Shown here in pieces: positions 1-8,586 of a DNA stretch of 64,000 nt. Below the pieces are notes generated by a model. That model was not told where the DNA came from, ran no database searches, and was given only the letters and a program-made list of their open reading frames with translations. Within the stretch, counting starts at the first letter, position 1. The number at the start of each line of letters is the position of its first letter. Both the position numbers and the translations under genes were made by a program. The stretch comes from Aquisphaera giovannonii (lineage in GTDB: Bacteria; Planctomycetota; Planctomycetia; Isosphaerales; Isosphaeraceae): NCBI RefSeq assembly GCF_008087625.1, contig NZ_CP042997.1, forward strand, positions 6,448,001-6,512,000, read 5' to 3'.

Positions 1-371
1 GGGACGTCGTCACGATCTCCGGCAAGGTGCCGACGGCGTATGAGGCCATGCTCACCTATCGGGCCGTCGAGCAGACCCCGGGCGTGCGCGAGGTCGTCGA
101 CCAGCTCCAGTTCCAGGTCCCCGACGAGGACCACCCCAACCCCCTCCGCCAGAAGGCCCGCCCCGACGACCTGGAACCCTACCTCACCTCGCAGGTCCGC
201 CGCCACCTCGGCGACATCGCCCACGTCGACCGCATCCGGATCCGCGGCGATCGCGTGGAGCTCCGGGGCACGCTCCTGCGTGCCGACGACCGCAAGCGGG
301 CGGAGGCCACGATCCGCTCCATGCCCCTCCTCCGCGACTTCCAGGTCGACGCCGTCTTCGACGTGCAGTGA
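1..371 (+). CDS. BON-domain protein, 3' end only
   Basis: The gene runs in from before the window; the frame is open from base 3 and stops with TGA at 369-371, leaving about 122 residues. Two BON-like modules can be seen. The first ends in 'VVTISGKVPTAYEAM' and 'TPGVREVVDQL', and the second spans 'LTSQVRRHLGDIAHVDRIRI' and 'GDRVELRGTLL'. BON domains are small alpha/beta folds, usually in periplasmic or envelope proteins, that are thought to bind phospholipid or other surfaces. Any signal peptide lies outside the window, so location and full architecture are unknown. The family call rests on motif spacing alone. Confidence 0.6.
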   Translation, partial: DVVTISGKVPTAYEAMLTYRAVEQTPGVREVVDQLQFQVPDEDHPNPLRQKARPDDLEPYLTSQVRRHLGDIAHVDRIRIRGDRVELRGTLLRADDRKRAEATIRSMPLLRDFQVDAVFDVQ

Positions 372-691
372 GCCCGCGGCGAGACCCTCGCGCCGGGCCC
401 GGCACGCCGCGGCCCCTCCGCGCGCCGCGGCCCGGGGCGGTCGGCCCGGCGGGAATTCGGGGGTTCGGGCTGGCTGAAAAGCCTGGATAAAATATCCGGC
501 CCCTCCGGCGTCGGTCCGCCGCAAAAGCCGCAAGATCGTGGGGGGATTGACCTTGATCGACTCTCCGAGGCGGGCTTAGGATGTGCCGCGAGCGCGGGGG
601 CGGTGCCCTATCCAGCCGGCGCATTGACTTGAATGGATGAAAACCTGATCAAGCCAAAGAGTCCTCGGATCGAGGAGAGGGTCGAGAACGC
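372..691. other. Intergenic region upstream of shc
   Basis: No gene is seen in these 320 bases. The first half is GC-rich. At 485-497 there is an AT-rich spot with the small inverted repeat GGATA-AAA-TATCC, which also contains a TAAAAT-like -10. TTGACC (547-552) and TTGACT (624-629) resemble -35 boxes but neither has a convincing -10 at the right distance. The promoter of the hopanoid genes probably lies here but cannot be placed. Confidence 0.4.
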
Positions 692-2716
692 ATGATCGCC
701 AACACGGAGGGAGGCGCATCCCCCGGGCCCGCGGAGGCTTTCCTCCACCGGATGACGCCGCGTCGGGGGGTGATCCCCGCCGACGAGCTGGAGGCCGCGA
801 CGGAGCGGACGCGGGACTGGCTGCTCGGCCAGCAGAAGGACGACGGGCACTGGATCGGCGAGCTCGAAGGCGACACGATCCTCGAATCCGAATATGTCCT
901 GCTCCTCGCGTACCTCGGTCGCGAGCGCGAGCCGGTCTGCAAGGCCTGCGCCCGGTACATGCTGGACCGCCAGCTCCCGGGGGGCGGCTGGGCGATCTAT
1001 CCCGGCGGCCCGCTCGAGATCAGCGCCACGGTGAAGGCGTACTTCGCGCTGAAGCTCGTGGGCCACTCCCCCGACGAGCCGGCGATGGCCCGGGCGCGGG
1101 AGGCGATCCTCGAGGCCGGCGGCGCCCGCCTGTGCAACAGCTTCACGCGGTTCTACCTGGCGCTGCTGGGCCAGATCAGCTACGACGAGTGCCCGACGGT
1201 GCCTCCGGAGCTGGTGCTGATCCCGTCATGGCTGAATTTCAGCCTGGCGGCGATGTCCTCCTGGACGCGGACGATCGTGGTCCCGCTGTCGATCATGTCG
1301 CACTTCAAGCCCGTGCGGCGGATCGAGCCGGGCCGGGGCATCGACGAGCTCTTCGTGGGCGGCGAGAAGGGCCACGTCCACCGGGGCGAGGGCCTGCTCT
1401 CGTGGTCGAGCTTCTTCCTCGGGGTGGACCGGCTGTTCAAGCTCCGGGACCGCTTGGTCCCGCGGCGATGGCGCCTGCGGGGCCTGAAGGCGGCGCACCG
1501 GTGGATGCTCGAGCACTTCGAGAACTCCGACGGCCTCGGCGCGATCTTCCCGCCGATGATCTACACGATCGTCGCGCTCGACTGCCTGGGGTACGACGTC
1601 GACTCGCCCGAGGTCGTCTGGGCGTGGCGGCAGTTGAATGACCTGCGCATCGACGAGGGCGACCGGACGCGGCTGCAGCCGTGCGTCTCCCCCGTCTGGG
1701 ACACGGCGATCGCGACCATCGCCGTCTCGGACGCGGACCTCGGCGACGACGACGCGATCGGCCGGGCGGGCGACTGGCTGCTCACGAAGGAGATCCGGAA
1801 CCCGGGCGACTGGCAGCTCCGCCGGCCGGGGATCGAGCCGAGCGGGTGGCCGTTCGAGTACCACAACGAGTTCTACCCGGACATCGACGACACGGCCATG
1901 GTGGTGATGGCCCTGCTGCGGTCGCCGGCGGCCGACCATCCCCCGATCCAGGCGGCGATCCGCCGGGCGACGAACTGGCTGTTGGCCATGCAGAGCCGGG
2001 ACGGCGGCTGGGCGGCCTTCGACGCGGACATCGACAACGAGGTGCTCACCAAGGTCCCCTTCGCCGACCACAACGCCATGCTCGACCCGAGCTGCCCGGA
2101 CATCACCGCCCGGGTGATCGAGATGCTCGGCACGCTCGGCCATCGGGCGGAGCACCCGGCGGTCGCGCGGGGCCTCGATTTCCTGTGGAAGACCCAGGAG
2201 CCGGAGGGCTGCTGGTATGGGCGCTGGGGCGTGAATTACGTCTACGGCACCTGGCAGGTGCTCCAGGGCCTGGCCGCCATCGGCTTCCCCACCAGCCACC
2301 CCGCCGTCGTCCGCGCGGCCGACTGGCTGGAGTCCGTGCAGCAGGGCTGCGGCGGCTGGGGCGAGGGCTGCGACAGCTACGACGACCCGGACCGGAAAGG
2401 GCAGGGGGAGCCGACCGCCTCGCAGACCGCCTGGGCCGTGCTCGGGCTGATCGGCGCGGGACGCGCGGCGGGCGAGGCCGCGCGGCGCGGCGTCCGCTAC
2501 CTGCTCGACACGCAGTCGCCCGACGGCTCGTGGGAGGAGGTCCCGTACACCGGCACCGGCTTCCCCCGGGTCTTCTACCTGAAGTATCACTACTACAGGA
2601 TCTATTTCCCGCTGATGGCGATCGGCCGGTACCGCCAGGCCGCGGCCCAGCATTCGACGCACTCCTCGCCCGCGCTGGCGACCCGGATCCCGGCCCAGCC
2701 GCTGCCCCTCGATTGA
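692..2716 (+). CDS. shc: Squalene-hopene cyclase
   Basis: This membrane-associated enzyme cyclises squalene to hopene or hopanol, the committed step of hopanoid synthesis. The 674 residues are close to the family's usual length. The catalytic acid motif DXDD is present as DIDD at residues 397-400. Several QW repeats are visible, for example 'QSRDGGWAAFD' and 'TQSPDGSWEEVP', together with the C-terminal 'GTGFPRVFYLKYHYYR' block. The ATG start follows a purine-rich stretch (GAGGAGAG). hpnH follows after 103 bp and then hpnG, so this is the first gene of a hopanoid set (hpnF in hpn naming). Recognition is confident. Confidence 0.97.
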   Translation: MIANTEGGASPGPAEAFLHRMTPRRGVIPADELEAATERTRDWLLGQQKDDGHWIGELEGDTILESEYVLLLAYLGREREPVCKACARYMLDRQLPGGGWAIYPGGPLEISATVKAYFALKLVGHSPDEPAMARAREAILEAGGARLCNSFTRFYLALLGQISYDECPTVPPELVLIPSWLNFSLAAMSSWTRTIVVPLSIMSHFKPVRRIEPGRGIDELFVGGEKGHVHRGEGLLSWSSFFLGVDRLFKLRDRLVPRRWRLRGLKAAHRWMLEHFENSDGLGAIFPPMIYTIVALDCLGYDVDSPEVVWAWRQLNDLRIDEGDRTRLQPCVSPVWDTAIATIAVSDADLGDDDAIGRAGDWLLTKEIRNPGDWQLRRPGIEPSGWPFEYHNEFYPDIDDTAMVVMALLRSPAADHPPIQAAIRRATNWLLAMQSRDGGWAAFDADIDNEVLTKVPFADHNAMLDPSCPDITARVIEMLGTLGHRAEHPAVARGLDFLWKTQEPEGCWYGRWGVNYVYGTWQVLQGLAAIGFPTSHPAVVRAADWLESVQQGCGGWGEGCDSYDDPDRKGQGEPTASQTAWAVLGLIGAGRAAGEAARRGVRYLLDTQSPDGSWEEVPYTGTGFPRVFYLKYHYYRIYFPLMAIGRYRQAAAQHSTHSSPALATRIPAQPLPLD

Positions 2717-2819
2717 TCGGAATGGATTCCCGCCGGCCGGCCCCGGCGCGGCCCGCACGCCCCGCCCCGCCGCGACCGTCGCCACGGAGCTCGACCCGCT
2801 TTCCCGGAGGTATGTCTGC

Positions 2820-3821
2820 ATGCGATTCCCCCTGGCCATGACCACTCGCATCGCGGGCTACATCGCCCGGAAGAAGGTCGCCCGGGCCGAGAAGTTCCCG
2901 ATGGTCCTGATGCTCGAGCCGCTCCACGCCTGCAACCTGACCTGCACGGGCTGCGGGCGGATCCGGGAGTACACCTCGACGATCAAGCAGAAGCTGACGG
3001 TCGAGGAGTGCCTGGCCGCGGTCGACGAGTGCGGCGCGCCGGTGGTCTCGATCTGCGGCGGCGAGCCGATGATCTACCCGGGCATCGGCGAGCTGGTCGC
3101 CAAGGTGCTGGAGCGGAAGAAGGTCGTCTACCTCTGCACCAACGGCATGTTCATCCGCAAGAAGATCGCCGAGTTCAGGCCGCACCGGCGGTTCTTCTTC
3201 AACGTCCACCTGGACGGCATGCGGAAGAACCACGACATCGCGGTGGAGCGCGAGGGGGTCTTCGACGCCGCCGTGGACGGCATCCGCGCCGCCAAGGAGG
3301 CCGGCTTCATGGTCTGCACGAACACGACGGTGTTCCACGAGACCGACATGGCCGAGCTCGACGAGCTCTTCGGATTCCTCACCGGGATGGGCGTGGACGG
3401 CTTCCTGATCTCGCCGGGCTACAGCTACGCCGCCGTGGGGTCGAAGGAAATCTTCATGACCCGCGACGACATCCGGGCCAAGTTCCGCGCGGCGGAGGCG
3501 ATGTTCCGGAAGTACAATTTCTACTCCTCGCCGGTCTACCTCGAGTTCCTGATGGGGAAGCGGGAGCTCTCCTGCACCGCGTGGGCCAACCCCACCCGGA
3601 ACATCAAGGGCTGGAAGGGGCCGTGCTACCTGATCACCGACACCCACCACGAGTCCTTCTCCGACCTCCTGGAGACGACGAACTGGGAGGAGTACGGGCC
3701 GGGCAAGGACCCCCGCTGCGAGAACTGCATGATGCACTCGGGCTTCGAGACGACCGCGGCGCTGGGCGTCAACGGCCGGCTCGGCGACACGCTCAAGATG
3801 GTGAAGTGGCAGTTCCTTTGA
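2820..3821 (+). CDS. hpnH: Adenosyl-hopene transferase HpnH, radical SAM
   Basis: HpnH joins a 5'-deoxyadenosyl radical to hopene to give adenosylhopane, the first step of the C35 side chain. The 333-residue protein has the radical-SAM cluster motif CX3CX2C at C38, C42 and C45 ('CNLTCTGCGRI') and the SAM-binding 'ICGGEPMIYPG' strand. The C-terminal part carries further cysteines ('DPRCENCMMHSG') typical of this family. It lies between shc and a nucleoside phosphorylase family gene on the same strand, the usual hopanoid order. Family and context agree. Confidence 0.95.
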   Translation: MRFPLAMTTRIAGYIARKKVARAEKFPMVLMLEPLHACNLTCTGCGRIREYTSTIKQKLTVEECLAAVDECGAPVVSICGGEPMIYPGIGELVAKVLERKKVVYLCTNGMFIRKKIAEFRPHRRFFFNVHLDGMRKNHDIAVEREGVFDAAVDGIRAAKEAGFMVCTNTTVFHETDMAELDELFGFLTGMGVDGFLISPGYSYAAVGSKEIFMTRDDIRAKFRAAEAMFRKYNFYSSPVYLEFLMGKRELSCTAWANPTRNIKGWKGPCYLITDTHHESFSDLLETTNWEEYGPGKDPRCENCMMHSGFETTAALGVNGRLGDTLKMVKWQFL

Positions 3822-3838
3822 GATCGAGGACGCGACCC

Positions 3839-3860
3839 GCCGGCGGCGATTGCCGCCGGC
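3839..3860. terminator. GC hairpin between hpnH and hpnG
   Basis: A perfect 9-bp inverted repeat, GCCGGCGGC / GCCGCCGGC, with a GATT loop lies 18 bp after the hpnH stop and ends 11 bp before the hpnG start. There is no T-tract. It could weaken readthrough or mark an mRNA processing point. Confidence 0.3.
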
Positions 3861-3871
3861 CCCGCCCCTGA

Positions 3872-4633
3872 ATGAAAAGCCCCGGACCCCAGAGAGTCGC
3901 CCCGCCCCCCGCGCCCGCGGACGTCGGCATCGTCATGGCCCTCCCGCTGGAGGCGGGCTACCTGCTGGACGCCCTGTCGAAGGTGCGCAAATACTCGGCG
4001 GGGACGCATTCGGTCGTCGAGGGCGAGCTGGGCGGGAAGCTCGTCGCGGTGATCGTGGCGGGCATGGGCGAGGCCTCCGCCGCGAAGGGGGCGGAGAGGC
4101 TCCTGGCGGGGCACCGCCCCCGCCGGCTGATCTCCGCGGGGTTCGGCGGGGGGCTCGATCCGTCGCTGTCCCGGAATGACCTGGTGCTCCCCCGCGAGGT
4201 GGCGTCCCTGGACGGCGACGTCCTCGAGGTGAACCCCGACGTGCCCGAGATCCCCGGCGTCCGCCGCCAGGGCGGCCGGCTCCTGACCGTGGACCGCGTG
4301 ATCACCGCGGCGGCGGAGAAGGACGAGCTGCGGCGTTCGCGGGGGGCGGACGTCGTGGACATGGAGACGGCCGCGCTGGCGAAGTTCGCGCGCGACCGGG
4401 CGATCCGCTTCCACCCGATCCGCATCATCAGCGACGACGCCGTCACCGAGTTGCCGCCGGAGGTGGCCCGACTGATGACGCACTCGGGGAGCTACCGGGT
4501 CGGGGTGGCCCTGCGCGCGATCTGGAATCGGCCCGCCGCGATCAAGGACTTCCTGTCCCTCCACGCCAGGGCCCTCGAGTGCGCGGACCGGCTGGCCTCC
4601 GGCGTCACCAGGCTGCTCGAGGCCCTGCCGTAG
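3872..4633 (+). CDS. hpnG: Hopanoid-associated nucleoside phosphorylase HpnG
   Basis: HpnG removes adenine from adenosylhopane to give a phosphorylated ribosylhopane, the step after HpnH. The 253-residue product has the purine phosphorylase/MTAN fold signatures: an N-terminal 'VGIVMALPLEAGYL', a glycine-rich 'VIVAGMGEASAAKGAERLL', 'LISAGFGGGLDPSL', and the ribose-binding 'VDMETAALAKFA'. The specific role is inferred from position directly after shc and hpnH; on sequence alone it could be any MTA/SAH nucleosidase-like enzyme. The ATG at 3872 has no clear ribosome-binding site. Confidence 0.87.
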   Translation: MKSPGPQRVAPPPAPADVGIVMALPLEAGYLLDALSKVRKYSAGTHSVVEGELGGKLVAVIVAGMGEASAAKGAERLLAGHRPRRLISAGFGGGLDPSLSRNDLVLPREVASLDGDVLEVNPDVPEIPGVRRQGGRLLTVDRVITAAAEKDELRRSRGADVVDMETAALAKFARDRAIRFHPIRIISDDAVTELPPEVARLMTHSGSYRVGVALRAIWNRPAAIKDFLSLHARALECADRLASGVTRLLEALP

Positions 4634-4653
4634 GCCGGCGTCGCGCCGGCCGC
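4632..4653. terminator. Hairpin between convergent genes
   Basis: GGCCGGCG-TCG-CGCCGGCC overlaps the hpnG stop codon and lies just before the end of the opposing gene. It is a perfect 8-bp stem without a T-tract, so a bidirectional terminator is plausible but not proven. Confidence 0.3.
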
Positions 4654-4661
4654 GGCCCCCG

Positions 4662-5150
4662 TCACTGGGCCTTCGGCGTCGCCGCGCCTTCCTTGGGGGC
4701 CGCGGCGGGGGGGGCCGCGGGGGCCAGGGACTGGCGGACCGGCTTGGAGACGGCGGAGGCCGGGCTCTTGGCGGTGGCCGGCGTCGGCGCGAGCATGCTG
4801 TTGACGCCCATCGTCGCCAGGCCCTGGATCAGGAGCATCGTCGCCAGGCCCAGGCCCAGCGCGTGCCACGGGTGGAACTGGAAGACGAGCGTGAAGACGG
4901 CGAACCAGACGATGGCCTGCAGGACCGTCCACATGAAGTTCGTCGTGAACATCGTGTCGAACGAGGCCGAGGCCTGGCGGTGGTAGAAGGCCGCGAGCAT
5001 CGCCGCGATGAGGAAGGAGCCGGCGGTGACCTTCAGGCCGACGCGCGGCGTGACCTCGTCGTAGAGCTGGTCCTGGGCGATCTCGATGACGATGTAGCAG
5101 CCCACGAACACGACCAGCCAGTAGATCAGGAACGCCCAGAAGGTCGCCAT
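4662..5150 (-). CDS. Small four-helix membrane protein, function unknown
   Basis: I do not recognise this 162-residue protein. Four hydrophobic helices cover roughly residues 4-25, 40-56, 70-90 and 95-115. They are followed by a hydrophilic Ala/Pro-rich tail of about 45 residues ending 'PPAAAPKEGAATPKAQ'. The start 'MATFWAFLIYWLVVFVGCYI' has no cleavable signal look, so it is probably an integral inner-membrane protein. It converges on hpnG and diverges from the isomerase gene at 5327. No enzymatic motif is visible. Confidence 0.65.
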   Translation of the reverse strand: MATFWAFLIYWLVVFVGCYIVIEIAQDQLYDEVTPRVGLKVTAGSFLIAAMLAAFYHRQASASFDTMFTTNFMWTVLQAIVWFAVFTLVFQFHPWHALGLGLATMLLIQGLATMGVNSMLAPTPATAKSPASAVSKPVRQSLAPAAPPAAAPKEGAATPKAQ

Positions 5151-5269
5151 GTCGTCTGCCCCACCTCGTCGCCACGCCGCGCCCGCGCCCCGGGGCGCCC
5201 GCCCCGCCCTGGTATCCTACAAGGAACGCCGGCCCGCCTCCACGGGGCCCTGGAGGTTTTTCCCCGGGG

Positions 5270-5278
5270 TGCTATCAT
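5270..5278 (+). promoter_or_regulatory. Extended -10 promoter candidate
   Basis: TG-C-TATCAT is an extended -10 element about 50 bp before the ATG at 5327. A second similar one, TG-G-TATCCT, sits at 5210-5218. Neither has a good -35, which extended -10 promoters can lack. Confidence 0.3.
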
Positions 5279-5326
5279 GGCCGGGGCCGCCCCGTGAACC
5301 CTCGCGCCAGAAGCGGATACGCCACG

Positions 5327-6151
5327 ATGATCGTCCTCAGCGCCTTCGCCGACGAAATCTCGCAGGACCCTCGGATCCAGGTCGAGACCCTCTTGGAGCA
5401 CGGGATCCGCCACATCGAGTTCCGCGCCATCCACGGGACGAACGTCCTGGACCTCTCCGACGCGCAGCACGAGGAGTTCCGGGAGCTGCTCCGCGCCGGC
5501 GGATTCGGCCTCAGCGCGATCGGGTCGCCGATCGGCAAGATCCGGATCAATGAGCCATTCGAGCCCCACCTGGCGCGGTTCGACCGGGCGCTCGACCTGG
5601 CGGACCTCTACGGGGCGCCTCGGATCCGCGTCTTCAGCTTCTACATCCCGCCGGGCGACGAGCCGGAGGCGCACCGCGCGGAGGTGCTCGCGCGGATGAA
5701 GGAGCTGGCCGCCCGCGCCGAGGCCCGCGACGTCGTCCTCTTCCTCGAGAACGAGAAGGGCATCTACGGCGACCACGCCGGGCGGGTGGCCGACCTGCTC
5801 GGGGCCGTGGACTCGCCGGCGCTCTCCCACGCCTTCGACCCGGCGAATTACGTGGAGGTCGGCCAGGACGTCGAGGAGGCCTGGCGCCTGCTCGAGCCGC
5901 GGGTCCGGCACTTCCACGTCAAGGACTACGACGAGAAGGCCCGGCGGAACGTGCCGGCGGGCCGCGGAGACGGGCGGATCCCGGAGATCCTGGGCCGGGC
6001 CGTCCGGGAGGGCTACGAGGGCTTCGCCGTGCTCGAGCCGCACCTGATCGTCGCCGAGGCGTCGTTCGGGTTCACCGGGCCGGAGCGGTTCGCGGACGCC
6101 GCGAACGCGCTGAAGTCCATCCTCGACCGGCAGGGGATCACCTACGCCTGA
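5327..6151 (+). CDS. Sugar phosphate isomerase/epimerase family TIM barrel
   Basis: The 274-residue protein belongs to the xylose-isomerase-like AP endonuclease 2 superfamily of metal-dependent TIM barrels. It opens with the family's 'IVLSAFADEISQDP', then 'GIRHIEFRAIHGTNVLDL'. Likely metal ligands lie in 'LFLENEKGIYGD' (Glu), 'HAFDPANYVEVG' (Asp), 'RHFHVKDYDEKA' (His) and 'AVLEPHL' (Glu). The ATG at 5327 is chosen over the upstream GTG at 5294 because relatives begin at this motif. Substrate is unknown. A second barrel of the same superfamily follows 49 bp downstream, suggesting a joint role in sugar or inositol breakdown, which is inference. Confidence 0.85.
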   Translation: MIVLSAFADEISQDPRIQVETLLEHGIRHIEFRAIHGTNVLDLSDAQHEEFRELLRAGGFGLSAIGSPIGKIRINEPFEPHLARFDRALDLADLYGAPRIRVFSFYIPPGDEPEAHRAEVLARMKELAARAEARDVVLFLENEKGIYGDHAGRVADLLGAVDSPALSHAFDPANYVEVGQDVEEAWRLLEPRVRHFHVKDYDEKARRNVPAGRGDGRIPEILGRAVREGYEGFAVLEPHLIVAEASFGFTGPERFADAANALKSILDRQGITYA

Positions 6152-6200
6152 CCGCCGATCCGGCGGCCCGGCCTTCCAACGAACCGTGGAGGTCCGATCG

Positions 6201-7127
6201 ATGTCCGATGCACGCACGAGCCGCCGTGGATTCCTGAAGGGGAGCGTCGCGGCGGGTGTCCTGGCCGGCGGCGGCCTGCCCCTGGCGGCGGCCCTCGCCG
6301 ACGCCCGCCGCGCGGGCGAGGGGTTCAAGATCTCGCTCGCCGAATGGTCGCTCAACAAGGCCCTGTTCGCCGGCAAGATCCAGAACCTGGACTTCCCCCG
6401 GATCGCCCGCGAGGAGTACGGCATCGAGGGCGTGGAGTTCGTCAACCAGTTCTTCAAGGACAAGGCCCGGGACGAGGCCTACCTGAAGGAGCTGAAGACG
6501 CGGGCGAACGACCACGGCGTCGCCTGCGTCCTGATCATGATCGACGGCGAGGGCGACATGAGCGCCCCGGAGAAGGCCGATCGCGACCGGGCGGTGGAGA
6601 ACCACAAGAAGTGGATCGACGCCGCGGCGGCCCTGGGCTGCCACTCGATCCGGATCAACACCGGGGAGCACTACAGCCCGACCGACGTCGGGGCCGTCGC
6701 CGAGGCGTGCTCGGCGCTCAACGCCTACGGGGTCGAGCACAAGATCGGCGTCATCTGCGAGAACCACGGCGGGCCCTCCAGCGACCCGAACGCCCTCATC
6801 GCCCTCATGAAGGCCGTGAACCACCCGAATTTCGGCACCCTGCCCGACTTCGGCAACTTCCCGAAGGGCGGCGACGGGAAGTACAAGATCGACGTCTACG
6901 AGGCCGTCGAGCGGATGATGCCGTACGCCAAGGGGGTCTCCGCCAAGAGCTACGACTTCGACGAGCGGGGCAATGAGACGAGCCTCGACTACCCCCGCCT
7001 GATGAAGGTCGTGGCGAAGGCCGGTTACCACGGATTCGTGGGCATCGAGTTCGAGGGCCATCGCCTGACCGAGCCGGAAGGCATCCGGGCGACGAAGAAG
7101 CTGCTCGAGACCATCCGCGAGGGCTGA
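6201..7127 (+). CDS. Tat-exported xylose isomerase-like TIM barrel protein
   Basis: The 308-residue protein begins with a twin-arginine signal, 'SRRGFLKGSVAAGVLAGG', so it is probably folded with its metal inside and exported. The mature part is a xylose-isomerase-like barrel: 'FKISLAEWSLNKALF', 'EEYGIEGVEFVNQFF', 'VICENHGGPSSD', 'GTLPDFGNF' and 'GFVGIEFEGHRL' supply typical acidic and histidine metal ligands. The start is ATG 6201, eight bases after GGAGG (6188-6192); the upstream GTG overlaps that ribosome-binding site. Planctomycetes carry many such exported barrels. The substrate is not predictable here. Confidence 0.87.
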   Translation: MSDARTSRRGFLKGSVAAGVLAGGGLPLAAALADARRAGEGFKISLAEWSLNKALFAGKIQNLDFPRIAREEYGIEGVEFVNQFFKDKARDEAYLKELKTRANDHGVACVLIMIDGEGDMSAPEKADRDRAVENHKKWIDAAAALGCHSIRINTGEHYSPTDVGAVAEACSALNAYGVEHKIGVICENHGGPSSDPNALIALMKAVNHPNFGTLPDFGNFPKGGDGKYKIDVYEAVERMMPYAKGVSAKSYDFDERGNETSLDYPRLMKVVAKAGYHGFVGIEFEGHRLTEPEGIRATKKLLETIREG

Positions 7128-7447
7128 GTCCGAGCGCGGCCGGGCATCGGTCGCGGCGCGAGATCGGGCCGGGCCGGCGTCTCCCGAGTGGCGACGCCGG
7201 CCCGGCCTGTTTCGAAGTTCGGCCCGCCCGGTTGGCGACCTCCCGGGGTCAGGCGTCCTGGGAAGGGCTTGCCGTCTCGGCAAGCTCGGCGGGTGGCATC
7301 GGGGAGGACGACGCCTCCTGCGCGGCCGGGGAAGAAGGTGAGGACAACCCCCGGGCCCCGGGTCGATGAACAACAGCGGCGACCCCGGACAGGGCCGCCG
7401 CATTGCGCAGGGATGCGTGAATCATGATCGGTTTGACGGAACGAACC
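7128..7447. other. Intergenic region between convergent genes
   Basis: These 320 bases hold one strong hairpin (7167-7207) and otherwise nothing recognisable. The genes on both sides point into it, so no promoter is expected. Confidence 0.5.
7167..7207. terminator. Strong terminator-like hairpin
   Basis: A perfect 15-bp inverted repeat (GGCCGGGCCGGCGTC, 7167-7181, and its complement at 7193-7207) with an 11-base loop starts 39 bp after the TIM-barrel stop. It is followed by TGTTTCG rather than a long T-run. Confidence 0.55.
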
Positions 7448-8320
7448 TCACGCCCGCTTGTCCTTCCGACGCCCGCGATAGCGGTACGCGGCGGCGCCGC
7501 AGGCCACGGTCCAGGCCAGCCAGGTCGTGGGCTCGGGGGTGTTCTGCTCCGCGAGGGCCGGCGTCTTCGTCCAGTCCAGGTAGGCCTCCCCGGCCACCCC
7601 GTCCTGGCTGGACCCGGCGTACATGGAGAGCCAGATCCCCTTCGAGAGGTCGAGTCCCGCGATCTGGCTGAAGTTCTTGATCGTGAACTCGAGCTGCGGG
7701 TGGGACGGGGACGGGTCGTAGGCGAGGTTGCCGGTGTACTGGGGCAGCTGCTTGCCGAACTCGTAGGCCAGCCCGGACGAGGAGTTGGCGGTGTTGAGCG
7801 AGCTGACGGTGAAGCCGTCGGTGCCGGTGCCCGCCATGGACTTGTCCGCGGGGACGCCGGCGATGATGACCGGCGCGCCGGGCGTGCTGGAGTTGGAGGC
7901 GTTGACGCCCGCGATGGCCAGCGCGATGGACTTGTCGCCGCCCATGTGGGCGACGTCGTAGGCGGTCGCGGTGCCGGTCGGGTCCCCGTTGGCCTGGCCG
8001 AACGGGGCGACCTGGCCGGACGCGTTCTTGAAGTTGTTGATGCCCACCGCCAGCGTGTCGGTGACCTGGTCGTAGCTGAGGCGGATGTCCTGGATGCTCC
8101 AGCCGGAGACCCATCCGCGGTTGGTGATCCAGTCCGACTGACCGATGGTCAGCGGGTTGTCGCTGACCGAGATCACCTTGACCGCGGGATTGGTCTGCGG
8201 GTTGAAGTCGTTGGCGACGTTTCCGGTGAACGAGATCGGTGCCGCGGTCGCGCCGGCCGAGAAGAGGCCGAGCACGACGAGCGGCGTCGCGGTCCGAGAG
8301 AACAAGCGGCGAGGCACCAT
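7448..8320 (-). CDS. Secreted PEP-CTERM sorting-domain protein
   Basis: The 290-residue protein has an N-terminal signal peptide (basic start 'MVPRRLFSR', hydrophobic 'PLVVLGLFSAGATA', then 'API'). It ends in a PEP-CTERM anchor: 'TPEPTTWLAW', a hydrophobic helix and the basic tail 'RYRGRRKDKR'. Such tails are recognised by exosortase and place proteins at the cell surface or in exopolysaccharide. The body, starting 'SFTGNVANDF', is Gly/Asn/Ser-rich, beta-type and without enzyme motifs. The ATG follows AAGGAG by about 8 bases. It is divergent from, and related to, the gene at 8587. Its function is unknown. Confidence 0.85.
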   Translation of the reverse strand: MVPRRLFSRTATPLVVLGLFSAGATAAPISFTGNVANDFNPQTNPAVKVISVSDNPLTIGQSDWITNRGWVSGWSIQDIRLSYDQVTDTLAVGINNFKNASGQVAPFGQANGDPTGTATAYDVAHMGGDKSIALAIAGVNASNSSTPGAPVIIAGVPADKSMAGTGTDGFTVSSLNTANSSSGLAYEFGKQLPQYTGNLAYDPSPSHPQLEFTIKNFSQIAGLDLSKGIWLSMYAGSSQDGVAGEAYLDWTKTPALAEQNTPEPTTWLAWTVACGAAAYRYRGRRKDKRA

Positions 8321-8540
8321 GACGAGTCTCCTTCCACGTATGGTTTCGTTCGTCCCGAAGTTGCCGGCCGGGGCATGACGAGGACATCGTCAGCCGGGAC
8401 GATCAGGCCAGAGGTATCCGGCGACCAACGCGTGGCGAGCGACAGACACGCCGCGACATGGTCCAGATGACGATTCGGTTCGCACCCCCCCGACGGCTCG
8501 AGCTCCCGGGCTCCGCCCGTGTCCTCGCTGCCGCCCCAGT

Positions 8541-8564
8541 ATCCCTCCCCCTGCGGGGAGGGAT
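8541..8564. repeat. Palindrome just upstream of the 8587 gene
   Basis: ATCCCTCCCC-CTGC-GGGGAGGGAT is a perfect 10-bp inverted repeat ending six bases before the AAAGGA ribosome-binding site (8571-8576) of the following gene. It could be a REP-like dispersed palindrome or a leader hairpin affecting translation. Confidence 0.5.
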
Positions 8565-8586
8565 TTCCAGAAAGGACGATGGCGCG